Below, piece by piece: positions 10,334-19,230 of a DNA stretch of 45,044 bases. Position 1 is the first letter of the stretch. Each line of letters opens with the position of its first letter. The translations under genes and the position numbers were made by a program. The DNA comes from Spirochaetales bacterium (GTDB lineage: Bacteria > Spirochaetota > JAAYUW01): assembly GCA_012797605.1 (NCBI GenBank), contig JAAZOT010000021.1, positions 1 to 45,044 of the forward strand, in the 5' to 3' direction. The notes under the pieces are model-generated. The model did not search any database, was not told where the DNA came from, and saw nothing but the letters and a program-made list of their open reading frames with translations.

Positions 10334-11062
10334 ATGAGACTTCAAAACAAAGTAGCTATTATAACTGGAGCAGCATCTGGTATAGGAAAAGAGACTGCTA
10401 TTTTATTTGCTCAAGAAGGTGCAATTGTCATAGGAACAGATATTCAACAAGATCTTTTAACTGCGTTAGAAAAAGAGCATTCTAATATCCATGGATATGT
10501 TTTAAATGTCACCGATCGACCAGCTATTTCAAGTTTCGTTGAAGAGATAAAAAATAAATATGGTAAAATTGATATACTTATAAATAATGCAGGAATAACT
10601 TCTGATGCATTATTAATAAGAATGTCAGAAGAAGCATGGGACAAAGTTATCAATATAAATTTAAAAGGTGTTTTCAACATGACTCAAGCTGTAGTTCAAG
10701 TTATGTTAAGTCAAGGTAGTGGAGTTGTATTAACAACTTCTTCAGTTGTAGGTAGATATGGAAATATCGGTCAGACAAATTATGCAGCTACTAAAGCTGG
10801 AGTCATTGGGATGACTTATAGTTGGGCAAAGGAGTTTGGAAAAAAAGGTATAAGATTCAATGCAGTAGCTCCTGGTTTTATTAAAACTCCTATGACAGAG
10901 AAACTTCCTCAAAATGTCATTGAAATGATGGTAGAAAAAACACCTTTAAAAAAATTTGGAGAACCAATTGATGTTGCAAGAGCTTTTCTTTTTCTAGCTT
11001 CTGATGATGCTTCTTTTATTACTGGGCAAGTATTAGGCGTTGATGGTGGTCTTGTCATTTAA
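10334..11062 (+). CDS. fabG: 3-oxoacyl-ACP reductase, SDR family
   Basis: TGAASGIGKETA, NNAGIT, YAATKAGVIGM, PGFIKTPMTEKLP and GQVLGVDGGLVI. Confidence 0.93.
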   Translation: MRLQNKVAIITGAASGIGKETAILFAQEGAIVIGTDIQQDLLTALEKEHSNIHGYVLNVTDRPAISSFVEEIKNKYGKIDILINNAGITSDALLIRMSEEAWDKVININLKGVFNMTQAVVQVMLSQGSGVVLTTSSVVGRYGNIGQTNYAATKAGVIGMTYSWAKEFGKKGIRFNAVAPGFIKTPMTEKLPQNVIEMMVEKTPLKKFGEPIDVARAFLFLASDDASFITGQVLGVDGGLVI

Positions 11063-11216
11063 CTTGATCTTTTTGTTTAGTTTTTTTCTCAATATTGACA
11101 TTAAAGATATTTTTTATTAAATTTTATTTAAACATATATCATAAATCATTCTATATTTTTTTTTACTTGTAGTTTTAAGAATTTACTAAGTTTTTAATTA
11201 TCTGCAGAGGATTCTT

Positions 11217-11726
11217 ATGAAGAGTAAAATATTTTTTTTATTATTTGTAGCTTTATTAATTTTTAGTACCTTTTTGTCCTTTCAAAACAATACAGTTTTA
11301 TATAATGATTTATTGATATTTTTTAATGATCCACTTAATATTATGCCTAATCTTGCATTAAAATATACATCTAGTTCCCTTTTTCAGTATTTCAGTGTAA
11401 AAGGTGTAAAAGTATACACAGAATATCCACTATCTTTAGATGCTGCTTTTAAGGTAGCCAAGGAAAAAGATTTAAATTATCTATTGGAAATAAAAAGTAA
11501 TCTTTTAAGTTACGCAAGATCATCCTCAGGTTACTCTGTTAAAATAGAAGTAATAGTTTCTATTTTTGTATTAAACGATTCAACATCCAAATTCAGTAGT
11601 GTAGATACAGGTATATCTGAGAATGCTTTATCTTCTGATATTGCATATGCCTATGCTTTATATGATGGTTCTATTAAAGCAATAAGTAAAATAGAAAAAG
11701 ATCTATTAAATCTACTAAAAAAATAG
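11217..11726 (+). CDS. Exported hypothetical protein
   Basis: Hydrophobic signal-peptide-like N-terminus MKSKIFFLLFVALLIFSTFLSF; no recognised domain. Confidence 0.6.
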   Translation: MKSKIFFLLFVALLIFSTFLSFQNNTVLYNDLLIFFNDPLNIMPNLALKYTSSSLFQYFSVKGVKVYTEYPLSLDAAFKVAKEKDLNYLLEIKSNLLSYARSSSGYSVKIEVIVSIFVLNDSTSKFSSVDTGISENALSSDIAYAYALYDGSIKAISKIEKDLLNLLKK

Positions 11727-11730
11727 TTTC

Positions 11731-11758
11731 TTGACAAATATTTTTACTTTGTTAAATT
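11731..11758 (+). promoter_or_regulatory. Sigma70-like promoter for tRNA-Glu
   Basis: TTGACA-N16-TAAATT ending 11 nt before the tRNA. Confidence 0.6.
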
Positions 11759-11769
11759 CCTTTTGTTAA

Positions 11770-11841
11770 GGCCCATTCGTCTAGTGGTTAGGACACTAGA
11801 TTTTCAATCTAGCAGCGGGAGTTCGATTCTCCCATGGGCTA
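11770..11841 (+). tRNA. tRNA-Glu (UUC)
   Basis: 72-nt cloverleaf: GGCCCAT acceptor, D arm, CTAGATTTTCAATCTAG anticodon arm with TTC, GGGAGTTCGATTCTCCC T arm, ATGGGCT + A. CCA is not encoded. Confidence 0.95.
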
Positions 11842-11843
11842 AT

Positions 11844-11870
11844 AAGCGGCAGAAATTGCCGCTTTTTTTT
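11844..11870 (+). terminator. Rho-independent terminator after tRNA-Glu
   Basis: AAGCGGCA-gaaat-TGCCGCTT stem followed by T run. Confidence 0.85.
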
Positions 11871-11949
11871 TATTTTATTATCCATCTTAAATCTCTTTGA
11901 TTTTTAAATGATCTTTAACATTCAAGTTTTATTAATAAACTTTCATTAT

Positions 11950-11980
11950 AAAAAAAGCCCTGCCGTGGTTCTTGGCAGGG
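11950..11980 (-). terminator. Rho-independent terminator on minus strand
   Basis: Minus strand CCCTGCC-AAGAACCAC-GGCAGGG-C-TTTTTTT. Confidence 0.85.
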
Positions 11981-12013
11981 TTTAGGAGGGTGGTTATATC
12001 TAACGATATAATC
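11950..12013 (-). ncRNA. Candidate small RNA or structured 3' UTR
   Basis: Minus strand GATTATATCGTTAGATATAACCACCCTCCTAAACCCTGCCAAGAACCACGGCAGGGCTTTTTTT: 5' hairpin, C-rich single-stranded segment, then terminator hairpin. Confidence 0.35.
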
Positions 12014-12071
12014 ATTATTAATATCGTATTTTTATTTTTTTCTTAAGAAAAAAATTATAAAAAATATTGAT

Positions 12072-12863
12072 TTATATTGATGAAGAAGCGAAATATATGT
12101 ATGCAGTATGAGCAATCATTCTATCAACTGGTCTAGACTGCCCTGTTTTGATTTTCATATTTCTCTCGAGAATTTCAAAACAATCTAAATTGATAAAATT
12201 ATTTTGCTCTAAAGCCTCATAAGTTTTTGCGACTTGTTCAACAGTTGGAGATAAAAATCCAGATCTATAGCCTTTTTTAAGTATTTTATTTACCAGTGGA
12301 ACAACTTCCCATGGGGTTGGAATATCAACAAAAACTGCATCAAAATAATTAGTAAAAGGGATATTCTGATTTTCAAGATTATGAAGATCGTCAACTGTTT
12401 CACATAGAATAAACTCGATATTTTCAAGTAAACCTTTGCTGCCAAGTCTAGAAATATTAGCTTTTGCAGTTTTATGAGATAACTCACTTATATCTATTGA
12501 AACTACTTTACCTTCTTTACCTACTGTCTCTGCAAGTATCATTGTAAAAGCACCTGAACCAGTACCTATCTCAGCTACTTTTTTACCTGGTAAAATACCA
12601 AGTTCATAAATTATCCTTGGGGCTTCTTTAGGATAGACAATAGTATGGGACCTTTTTACTTTCATTGCCCGATCTTTTAAAGTAGGAGGTAAAATATAGA
12701 AGACATATCCTTTATTAGAAATTAGCTTTTGACCAAACTCTAGATTAGTAGGTAAAATTACCTGTCCTTTATGACAATTAAATTCTATATTAGGTTTATA
12801 TTCAATAAGGAATTTAGTCTGTGATGAATGAAATAGAAGAATAAATTCGCCAGAGTCGATCAT
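12072..12863 (-). CDS. trmI: tRNA (adenine-58-N1) methyltransferase
   Basis: HTIVYPKEAPRIIYELGILPGKKVAEIGTGSGAFTMILAETVGKEGKVVSIDIS and FDAVFVDIPTPWEVV are typical of TrmI. Confidence 0.9.
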   Translation of the reverse strand: MIDSGEFILLFHSSQTKFLIEYKPNIEFNCHKGQVILPTNLEFGQKLISNKGYVFYILPPTLKDRAMKVKRSHTIVYPKEAPRIIYELGILPGKKVAEIGTGSGAFTMILAETVGKEGKVVSIDISELSHKTAKANISRLGSKGLLENIEFILCETVDDLHNLENQNIPFTNYFDAVFVDIPTPWEVVPLVNKILKKGYRSGFLSPTVEQVAKTYEALEQNNFINLDCFEILERNMKIKTGQSRPVDRMIAHTAYIYFASSSI

Positions 12864-12864
12864 T

Positions 12865-13350
12865 TTATTTGGTTTCTTCTCTTTCTCTTAATGCAATATT
12901 AATCTCTATTGTACCAAATCGAGAAGAAAAATATACTGCAATAGTGTGTATCTTGATAAACTGAATATTATAATCTCTTCCAATCACAATTGTAGGAGGT
13001 GTAATACTTAGCATTTTACTTTGACCTGATAAATTAATAGTTGCCCTTCCAGTAATTATATTTGCCATCTCTGCTATTGCACTTCTAAGCATTTCAGTAT
13101 CATTTCTTTTCTTTTCATCAGAGATCATGCATTGAGCTATCCTTTCAGCTGTATGTTCTTTAAAAGAATATATTACTTGTCCTTCAATGAAACCAGCAAC
13201 TCCAACTATAATTGATATATCATTATCTGGAGTTGGGTCTGATTTTAGCTTCATATCTGATTTTGTAAGTTCAACACCCGCAAGTTGTTCAAACACCTCT
13301 ATCGCATTACTAATAAAAGGATTAACATATTCAGCTTTTATAGTTTTCAT
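12865..13350 (-). CDS. cheX: CheX-like chemotaxis phosphatase
   Basis: MKTIKAEYVNPFISNAIEVFEQLAG N-terminus and EMLRSAIAEMANIITGRA (E-x2-N type) motif. Confidence 0.85.
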   Translation of the reverse strand: MKTIKAEYVNPFISNAIEVFEQLAGVELTKSDMKLKSDPTPDNDISIIVGVAGFIEGQVIYSFKEHTAERIAQCMISDEKKRNDTEMLRSAIAEMANIITGRATINLSGQSKMLSITPPTIVIGRDYNIQFIKIHTIAVYFSSRFGTIEINIALREREETK

Positions 13351-13444
13351 TTATAACCCCTTTAGATATCAAATTATTTAAATTACAAAACTATTATAAT
13401 TATTTTATTATTCTTTTCAAGTTCTTTTTCGTTTAATTTAAAAA

Positions 13445-13780
13445 TTATAAAATCTTATTAATAACATCTACTAAATCAGGTTTAAATATAAACTTATCGT
13501 ATTTTACAGACTCAACTATTTCTTGCTCAGTTAATCCAGACATAATAATAATCTGACAATTTTTATTTTTTGATTTAATAAATTCTGAAAAATTGTTTAA
13601 TTTATTTTTTTCTATATTATAATCTATAAATATATAATCAAAAAAGCTACCATTATTTATTAATTCATAAGCTAAATCAAAATTATCTGCAATTTGAACA
13701 TTATGTCCTTTTTTTATGGCTATTTTAGATATTAATTTTGCAATATATTCTTCATCATCTAAAATTAAAATATTTGACAT
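13445..13780 (-). CDS. Single-domain response regulator
   Basis: MSNILILDDEEYIAKLI, FDYIFIDYNI phosphoacceptor and KFIFKPD. ORF start trimmed from 13834 to the ATG at 13780, which removes overlap with the upstream MCP. Confidence 0.8.
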   Translation of the reverse strand: MSNILILDDEEYIAKLISKIAIKKGHNVQIADNFDLAYELINNGSFFDYIFIDYNIEKNKLNNFSEFIKSKNKNCQIIIMSGLTEQEIVESVKYDKFIFKPDLVDVINKIL

Positions 13781-13805
13781 AAATAAACCCAATAAAATAC
13801 TTATG

Positions 13806-15329
13806 TTATTTATTTGTAATTTCTTCGTTTTCAATATTTGTCTTATACTTGGAGACCATAACTAAAAGATTGTCGATAGTATTTCTAGTTTCTTTTGAAT
13901 CTGATAGTAACTGATCACCAATAATCTTAAACTCTTCAAATTTCATATTAATTTCTGAAATTGAATCGGCTATTCTATCAAGGTTGGCTTTTTGACTTTC
14001 TGAAGCATTGTTAACAAATGTATTGATATCAGAAATTCTTGTTATGTCATTCTGTATTTTTACAAAGGATTCATACAATTGCTGATATTTTTCTAAGAAA
14101 TCTCTAAGTTCGTTTTTTAGTTGCTTAATAGTTTTTGAAATGTTTTTAGTTATTTTATCTGATTCATCTGCTAGTTTTCTAATCTCAGAAGAAACTACTT
14201 CAAATCCTTTTCCGACTTCACCAGCTTTTGCCGATTCGATTGCTGCATTTAATGATAACAAATTTGTTTGATCAGATATTTCAGAAATCGAAGTTACAGC
14301 GTTAGTCATACTTTCAATTTGCTTTATAAGATTTTGTGTTTTTAACTTAAAATCATTTAAAACAGCTGAACTATTTTCTACGGTAATCAAACTAATTTTA
14401 GATTCACTCGCGACTTCATTTATTTTTTCTACTATTTCCGTGTTATGTGAAACAACTTCTTCAATCGAAACCATAATGTCTTTGATTAAATCAGAAAAAT
14501 GAGAAATGGCCGATTCGATTTTAGAAGACATTTGAACATTATCTTCAATATGTTTTTCAAGAATTGAAAATTCTTTTTTAACATCTGAAATAATAAGAGA
14601 AAATGATTCTATCAATGTATTAATTGAATCTTTTAATGTGTTAACTTCATCTATTCTAGAATCTTTCGTTTCAATATTAATGAAGGTATTTGTTTCAACT
14701 ATCTTTTTCATACCTTTTTGAAGTTGGGATATAGGTTTTGAAACTTGGGCAGAAAGGATAAAAACTACTATACTTGCTAAAACTACTAATGAACCTACAA
14801 TAATAGCGATGTACTCGATCAAAGTCTGAATCGGTGCTAAGTATTCAGAATCTGAAGCACCTATAACTAAATACCAATTCCAATCATGCAATTTCATAAA
14901 TCTAGCATGATATCTATCTTCGTTGTAATTAAATTGAATAGTCTTACCTGGAAAATTTGAATACTTCTTTAATGCTTCGAATATAGGGCTTTCAATATCT
15001 TCTTTTTTAATCTTTGAAGAAATGTTAAAAAACAATCTTTCTCCATTGAAATCATAAATACCAGAATAACCCTTTTGACCAATTTGGTTGTTTATAACAT
15101 AAGTACTAACCATAGATTTTATCTGGTCTTCAGAAATATCGAATTGAGCACCTAGTTCTTTGATTCTTATAATATAACCATCTATATCATCAAATTTGGT
15201 CTTTAAAGAGATATCAATTAAATCTAAGGCATATGTTTTAACCATCTGATATATTAACACACCAGACAAAACCATAAGTATGATAATCAATGGTATTAAG
15301 AATATAAGTAAATTATTTCGTAATTTCAT
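13806..15329 (-). CDS. Methyl-accepting chemotaxis protein with extracytoplasmic Cache-like sensor
   Basis: N-terminal TM, sensor with GYSGIYDFNGERLFFNISS and HDWNWYLVIGASDSEY, second TM, HAMP-like region, ISEISDQTNLLSLNAAIESAKAGEVGKGFEVVSSEIRKLADESDKI. Confidence 0.9.
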   Translation of the reverse strand: MKLRNNLLIFLIPLIIILMVLSGVLIYQMVKTYALDLIDISLKTKFDDIDGYIIRIKELGAQFDISEDQIKSMVSTYVINNQIGQKGYSGIYDFNGERLFFNISSKIKKEDIESPIFEALKKYSNFPGKTIQFNYNEDRYHARFMKLHDWNWYLVIGASDSEYLAPIQTLIEYIAIIVGSLVVLASIVVFILSAQVSKPISQLQKGMKKIVETNTFINIETKDSRIDEVNTLKDSINTLIESFSLIISDVKKEFSILEKHIEDNVQMSSKIESAISHFSDLIKDIMVSIEEVVSHNTEIVEKINEVASESKISLITVENSSAVLNDFKLKTQNLIKQIESMTNAVTSISEISDQTNLLSLNAAIESAKAGEVGKGFEVVSSEIRKLADESDKITKNISKTIKQLKNELRDFLEKYQQLYESFVKIQNDITRISDINTFVNNASESQKANLDRIADSISEINMKFEEFKIIGDQLLSDSKETRNTIDNLLVMVSKYKTNIENEEITNK

Positions 15330-15427
15330 ATTTCCACTTCTTTATTTTCTTATGTTTTTATGTTTTAAGTATCGAAAAAAAACTTACAAATATTTATTCA
15401 TAAACTAAATTATTTTTTTCTATATCA

Positions 15428-15940
15428 CTAAACACTTTTCAATTCAACCTGTCCTGGAAAGAATGTTTTAAAAATATTTAAAAATTCATTAAATTTCTCT
15501 TCAGTCAATCTATTTTCTATTATTAATGTTTTATCTTTAATTTTCAATCCAAACATATAAAAATATTTTTCTGAAAATTGAAAAGCCAAAGGGTTTGGCA
15601 TTTTTAAAGTTTTTCTAAATATAACAGCTTCAAAATCATCAAAGCTATATTCATATTTTTTGAATAAAAACAAAAGTCCTTTTTTAATGATAATTTTATT
15701 CCCTTTTTTTGAAAATCTAATTTCATCTAAATAAAATGTGCCTAAAAATGAGAGAAGTATTATAATAATTAGAAAAATTATTTGAAAAAAATAAAATTCA
15801 AATATTTCAGAAACTGATAAATTAAATATTAGCATAGCCATAAGAGAAATAAAAAAAATTGTAGACAATATCCTTGTTAATATTTTCATCCTAAAAATTA
15901 GCAATTCTTTTTTTATATTAACATATATTTCATAAAACAT
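15428..15940 (-). CDS. Hypothetical membrane protein (PH-like C-terminus)
   Basis: Two predicted TM segments followed by a beta-rich IIIKKGLLFLFKKYEYSFDDFEAVIFRKT segment. Confidence 0.5.
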   Translation of the reverse strand: MFYEIYVNIKKELLIFRMKILTRILSTIFFISLMAMLIFNLSVSEIFEFYFFQIIFLIIIILLSFLGTFYLDEIRFSKKGNKIIIKKGLLFLFKKYEYSFDDFEAVIFRKTLKMPNPLAFQFSEKYFYMFGLKIKDKTLIIENRLTEEKFNEFLNIFKTFFPGQVELKSV

Positions 15941-16120
15941 TCTAATTCCTTAATATTATTATTATTATTGAAATTTCCTATTTTCACTTATTTGTATTTA
16001 GTTTATTATATTTTTTTTTATTGTAAATTATTTATTAATCTTATGTATACTAAATTATTAAAATCTCAATCATTTAACTTTTTTATAAAAAATTCAATAA
16101 TTAAGACAAATAAACATCAT

Positions 16121-16157
16121 AAAAAAAGGGATCATCCGTAATTTCGGACAATCCCTT
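16121..16157 (-). terminator. Terminator of the opp operon
   Basis: Minus strand AAGGGAT..TCCG-aaatta-CGGA..ATCCCTT followed by T run. Confidence 0.8.
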
Positions 16158-16177
16158 ATTTTATTTATATTTATAAC

Positions 16178-17287
16178 CTATTTGTTATATAACCAACAAG
16201 CTACAAAATGATCTTTTGAAACTTCTATCATTGGTGGTTCTTCTTTAGAGCAGATATCCATTTTTTGACTACATCTTGGATGGAAGTTACATCCTTTAGG
16301 CGGATTTATAGGAGATGGCACATCTCCTGTTAATATTATTCTTTGCTCTCTTTTTCTTTCTGGGTCAGGTATTGGAACAGCAGAAATAAGAGCTTGAGAA
16401 TAAGGATGCATTTTGTTATCATATAGTTCATTTTTAGAAGCTATTTCAACTATTTTTCCTAGATACATTACGGCTATATCATCTGAAAAGTACTCGACTA
16501 CAGAAAGATTATGTGCGATAAAAAGATAAGTTAGTCCAAATTCATCTTTTAATTTATTTAAAAGTTTTAATATCTGAGTTTGAATTGATACATCAAGTGC
16601 TGAAACAGGCTCATCAAGAACTAAAAGTTTAGGTTTTAATGCAATTGCTCTTGCTATACCAATTCTTTGTCTTTGACCACCAGAAAACTCGTGAGGATAT
16701 CTATTTATATATTGTGGATCAAGTCCGACCCTTTCCATAAGATCTTGTAAAATAAGTTTTCTTTCCTTTTTAGAAGAATACTTTTTATGAATATCTAATC
16801 CTTCAGCTATTATATCCCCTACTGTCATTCTTGGACTTAGAGAACCATAAGGATCTTGAAAGACCATTTGAAAATTTACTCTTGCCTTTCTTAATTTTTC
16901 TTTTGAATAAGCATAGATATCATATTGTTTTCTAAGTTGTTTAAGCCTCATTGAAATTTGCTTAAACTCATCATTCTGTTTTTTCTCTTTTAGCATTTTC
17001 TTATATTGATTCTGAAGAGAAATAATTTCTGAAGTAATATCTGATGGGACATCAAAGAACATCTCTCCTTCATGTGGTTTATATAAACCAACTATAGTTC
17101 TTCCGACCGTTGTCTTTCCGCAACCAGATTCTCCAACTAAACCAAGAGTTTTACCCCTTTTAATTTTGAAAGAAACACCATCTACAGCCTTAACATAGCC
17201 AACTGTTCTTTTTATTATACCTGCTTTTATTGGGAAGTAAGTTCTTAAATCATATAATTCAACAAGATATGGATTAGTATTTTCCAT
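16178..17287 (-). CDS. oppF: Oligopeptide ABC transporter ATP-binding protein
   Basis: [17 protein letters not shown] Walker [58 protein letters not shown]-rich C-terminus. Confidence 0.92.
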   Translation of the reverse strand: MENTNPYLVELYDLRTYFPIKAGIIKRTVGYVKAVDGVSFKIKRGKTLGLVGESGCGKTTVGRTIVGLYKPHEGEMFFDVPSDITSEIISLQNQYKKMLKEKKQNDEFKQISMRLKQLRKQYDIYAYSKEKLRKARVNFQMVFQDPYGSLSPRMTVGDIIAEGLDIHKKYSSKKERKLILQDLMERVGLDPQYINRYPHEFSGGQRQRIGIARAIALKPKLLVLDEPVSALDVSIQTQILKLLNKLKDEFGLTYLFIAHNLSVVEYFSDDIAVMYLGKIVEIASKNELYDNKMHPYSQALISAVPIPDPERKREQRIILTGDVPSPINPPKGCNFHPRCSQKMDICSKEEPPMIEVSKDHFVACWLYNK

Positions 17288-17315
17288 TTAATCTCTCCTT
17301 TTATAATATCTGAAA

Positions 17316-18302
17316 TTAATTATAAAGAAAACATCTTACAAAATGACCTGGTTCGACTTCTTTAAGCTCACACTCCTGCTGAGAACAAATTGGCATTCTT
17401 TTATTACATCTATCAGCAAAATAGCATCCTTTTGGTAAATCTATGAGATTTGGAACTCTTCCTGGAATTTCTTGTAATTCTTTGCCTCTCTGACCAAGTA
17501 TAGGTATTGAATTAAGTAAACCTATTGTATAAGGATGCATCGGATTCTTGAATAATCTTTTTACTTCTGTTTTTTCAACTATGACACCAGCATACATAAC
17601 CGCAACATAATCAACAGTTTCAGCAATAACAGCAAGATCATGGGTTATTAAAATAACAGCAGAATTGAACTTCTTTTGCATTTCCTTTATAAGTTCAAGT
17701 ATTTGAGCTTGAATGGTTACATCTAGTGCTGTTGTAGGTTCGTCAGCAATTAAAAGTTTTGGGTTGCAAGTTAAAGCCATAGCGATCATTACCCTTTGTC
17801 TCATACCACCCGAAAGTTCAAAAGGATATTGATTGAATCTTTTTTCTGGTTCAGGAATACCGACTATTTTAAGTAATTCTATTGTCTTTTCCTTTGCTTC
17901 TTTTTTAGAAATATTCTGATGAAGAGTAAAAACTTCTGAAATCTGATGTCCGACTGTAAATACTGGATTTAAAGCGGTCATAGGCTCTTGGAAAATCATT
18001 GAAATTTTATTCCCTCTTATATTATGCATCTCATTTTCAGAAATATTGATTATATCTTGACCTTCAAAAAGAATCTGACCTGAAATAATTTTTCCAGGAG
18101 GGTTTGGAATAAGTTTCATAATAGATAAAGATGTTACAGATTTTCCACAACCAGATTCTCCAACCAATCCTAATGTCTCACCTTCACCAACTTCAAAAGA
18201 AACATCATTCACCGCTTTTACAACACCTTCTTCTGTAAAGAAAAAAGTTTTTAAATTCTTTACTTCAAGAAGTTTTGATGATTTATCTATATTAGTAGAC
18301 AT
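17316..18302 (-). CDS. oppD: Oligopeptide ABC transporter ATP-binding protein
   Basis: [78 protein letters not shown]. Confidence 0.92.
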   Translation of the reverse strand: MSTNIDKSSKLLEVKNLKTFFFTEEGVVKAVNDVSFEVGEGETLGLVGESGCGKSVTSLSIMKLIPNPPGKIISGQILFEGQDIINISENEMHNIRGNKISMIFQEPMTALNPVFTVGHQISEVFTLHQNISKKEAKEKTIELLKIVGIPEPEKRFNQYPFELSGGMRQRVMIAMALTCNPKLLIADEPTTALDVTIQAQILELIKEMQKKFNSAVILITHDLAVIAETVDYVAVMYAGVIVEKTEVKRLFKNPMHPYTIGLLNSIPILGQRGKELQEIPGRVPNLIDLPKGCYFADRCNKRMPICSQQECELKEVEPGHFVRCFLYN

Positions 18303-18329
18303 TTTTATCTCCTTAATTAATCAGTTAAA

Positions 18330-19211
18330 TTATAGGTTTCTAAGTCTTGGGTCAAGAGCATCTCTAAGTGCATCACCTATGAGGTTCAATGCAAGTATGA
18401 ACAACCATATAAAAGGAACCGCTCCTATAAAATTTTGCCACCTTCCAGCACTAACCTCTTGAGAAGCATCGGCAATCATTGTCCCCCATGTTGGAACTCC
18501 AACTATTGAAAGTCCAAGATATGCAAGTAATACTTCTGACATTATTACTCCAGCAAAAGTCAAAATTGCTGAAATAATAACATAATGAAAGACATTTGGC
18601 AATATATGTTTAAAAATGATTCTTCCATCTTTTGCACCTAAGGTTCTTGCGGCTAAAACATATTCAAATTCTTTAGCTTGCATAAATGCACCTCTTATAA
18701 CCCTTGCAAGGCCAACCCATCCTGTTAGAGCAAAAGCCAAAGCTATTGTTAAAAAAGATGGTCCAACCAATAAAATAAAAGCAAGTATTATGATCAAACC
18801 AGGTACTGAATAAATTATAGACATAAGATATTGTATAGCATCATCTATAAAACCACCATAATAACCAGCGAGGGCACCCATAATAATTGCTATAGGTATT
18901 TCGATTAGAATAGTTAAAAAACCTAAATACATAGAGATCTTAGAGCCATAAACCGCTCTATATAGTACATTCCTTCCGAAAATATCTGTCCCAAAAGGAG
19001 CAGATTTATCTTGAAATGGAGGAATAAAAGATCTATTTACATCTTCAATATGACTTGTCGCAAGATTATATATATTTCCAATATTAAAAACTGAGTATAA
19101 AGCCATGAGAATATAAATAAAAAGAATGACAAACATAATCATAGCAAGTCTATTTCTATATATTCTTCTTGCAGCATCAAACAGAAGACTTCTACCTTTA
19201 ACTACTTCCAT
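18330..19211 (-). CDS. oppC: Oligopeptide ABC transporter permease
   Basis: APFGTDIFGRNVLYRAVYGSKISMYLG, EAA-type motif region ARTLGAKDGRIIFKHILPN. Confidence 0.9.
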   Translation of the reverse strand: MEVVKGRSLLFDAARRIYRNRLAMIMFVILFIYILMALYSVFNIGNIYNLATSHIEDVNRSFIPPFQDKSAPFGTDIFGRNVLYRAVYGSKISMYLGFLTILIEIPIAIIMGALAGYYGGFIDDAIQYLMSIIYSVPGLIIILAFILLVGPSFLTIALAFALTGWVGLARVIRGAFMQAKEFEYVLAARTLGAKDGRIIFKHILPNVFHYVIISAILTFAGVIMSEVLLAYLGLSIVGVPTWGTMIADASQEVSAGRWQNFIGAVPFIWLFILALNLIGDALRDALDPRLRNL

Positions 19212-19230
19212 TTTATTCTCCTTTTAATAA

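Noticed and set aside
11770-11841. G1-U72 terminal pair in tRNA-Glu as an anomaly
   Set aside because: A terminal wobble is tolerated in tRNAs, and the rest of the cloverleaf is standard.
12290-12487. Minus-strand 65-aa ORF
   Set aside because: Out-of-frame within trmI on the same strand; trmI motifs show which frame is coding.
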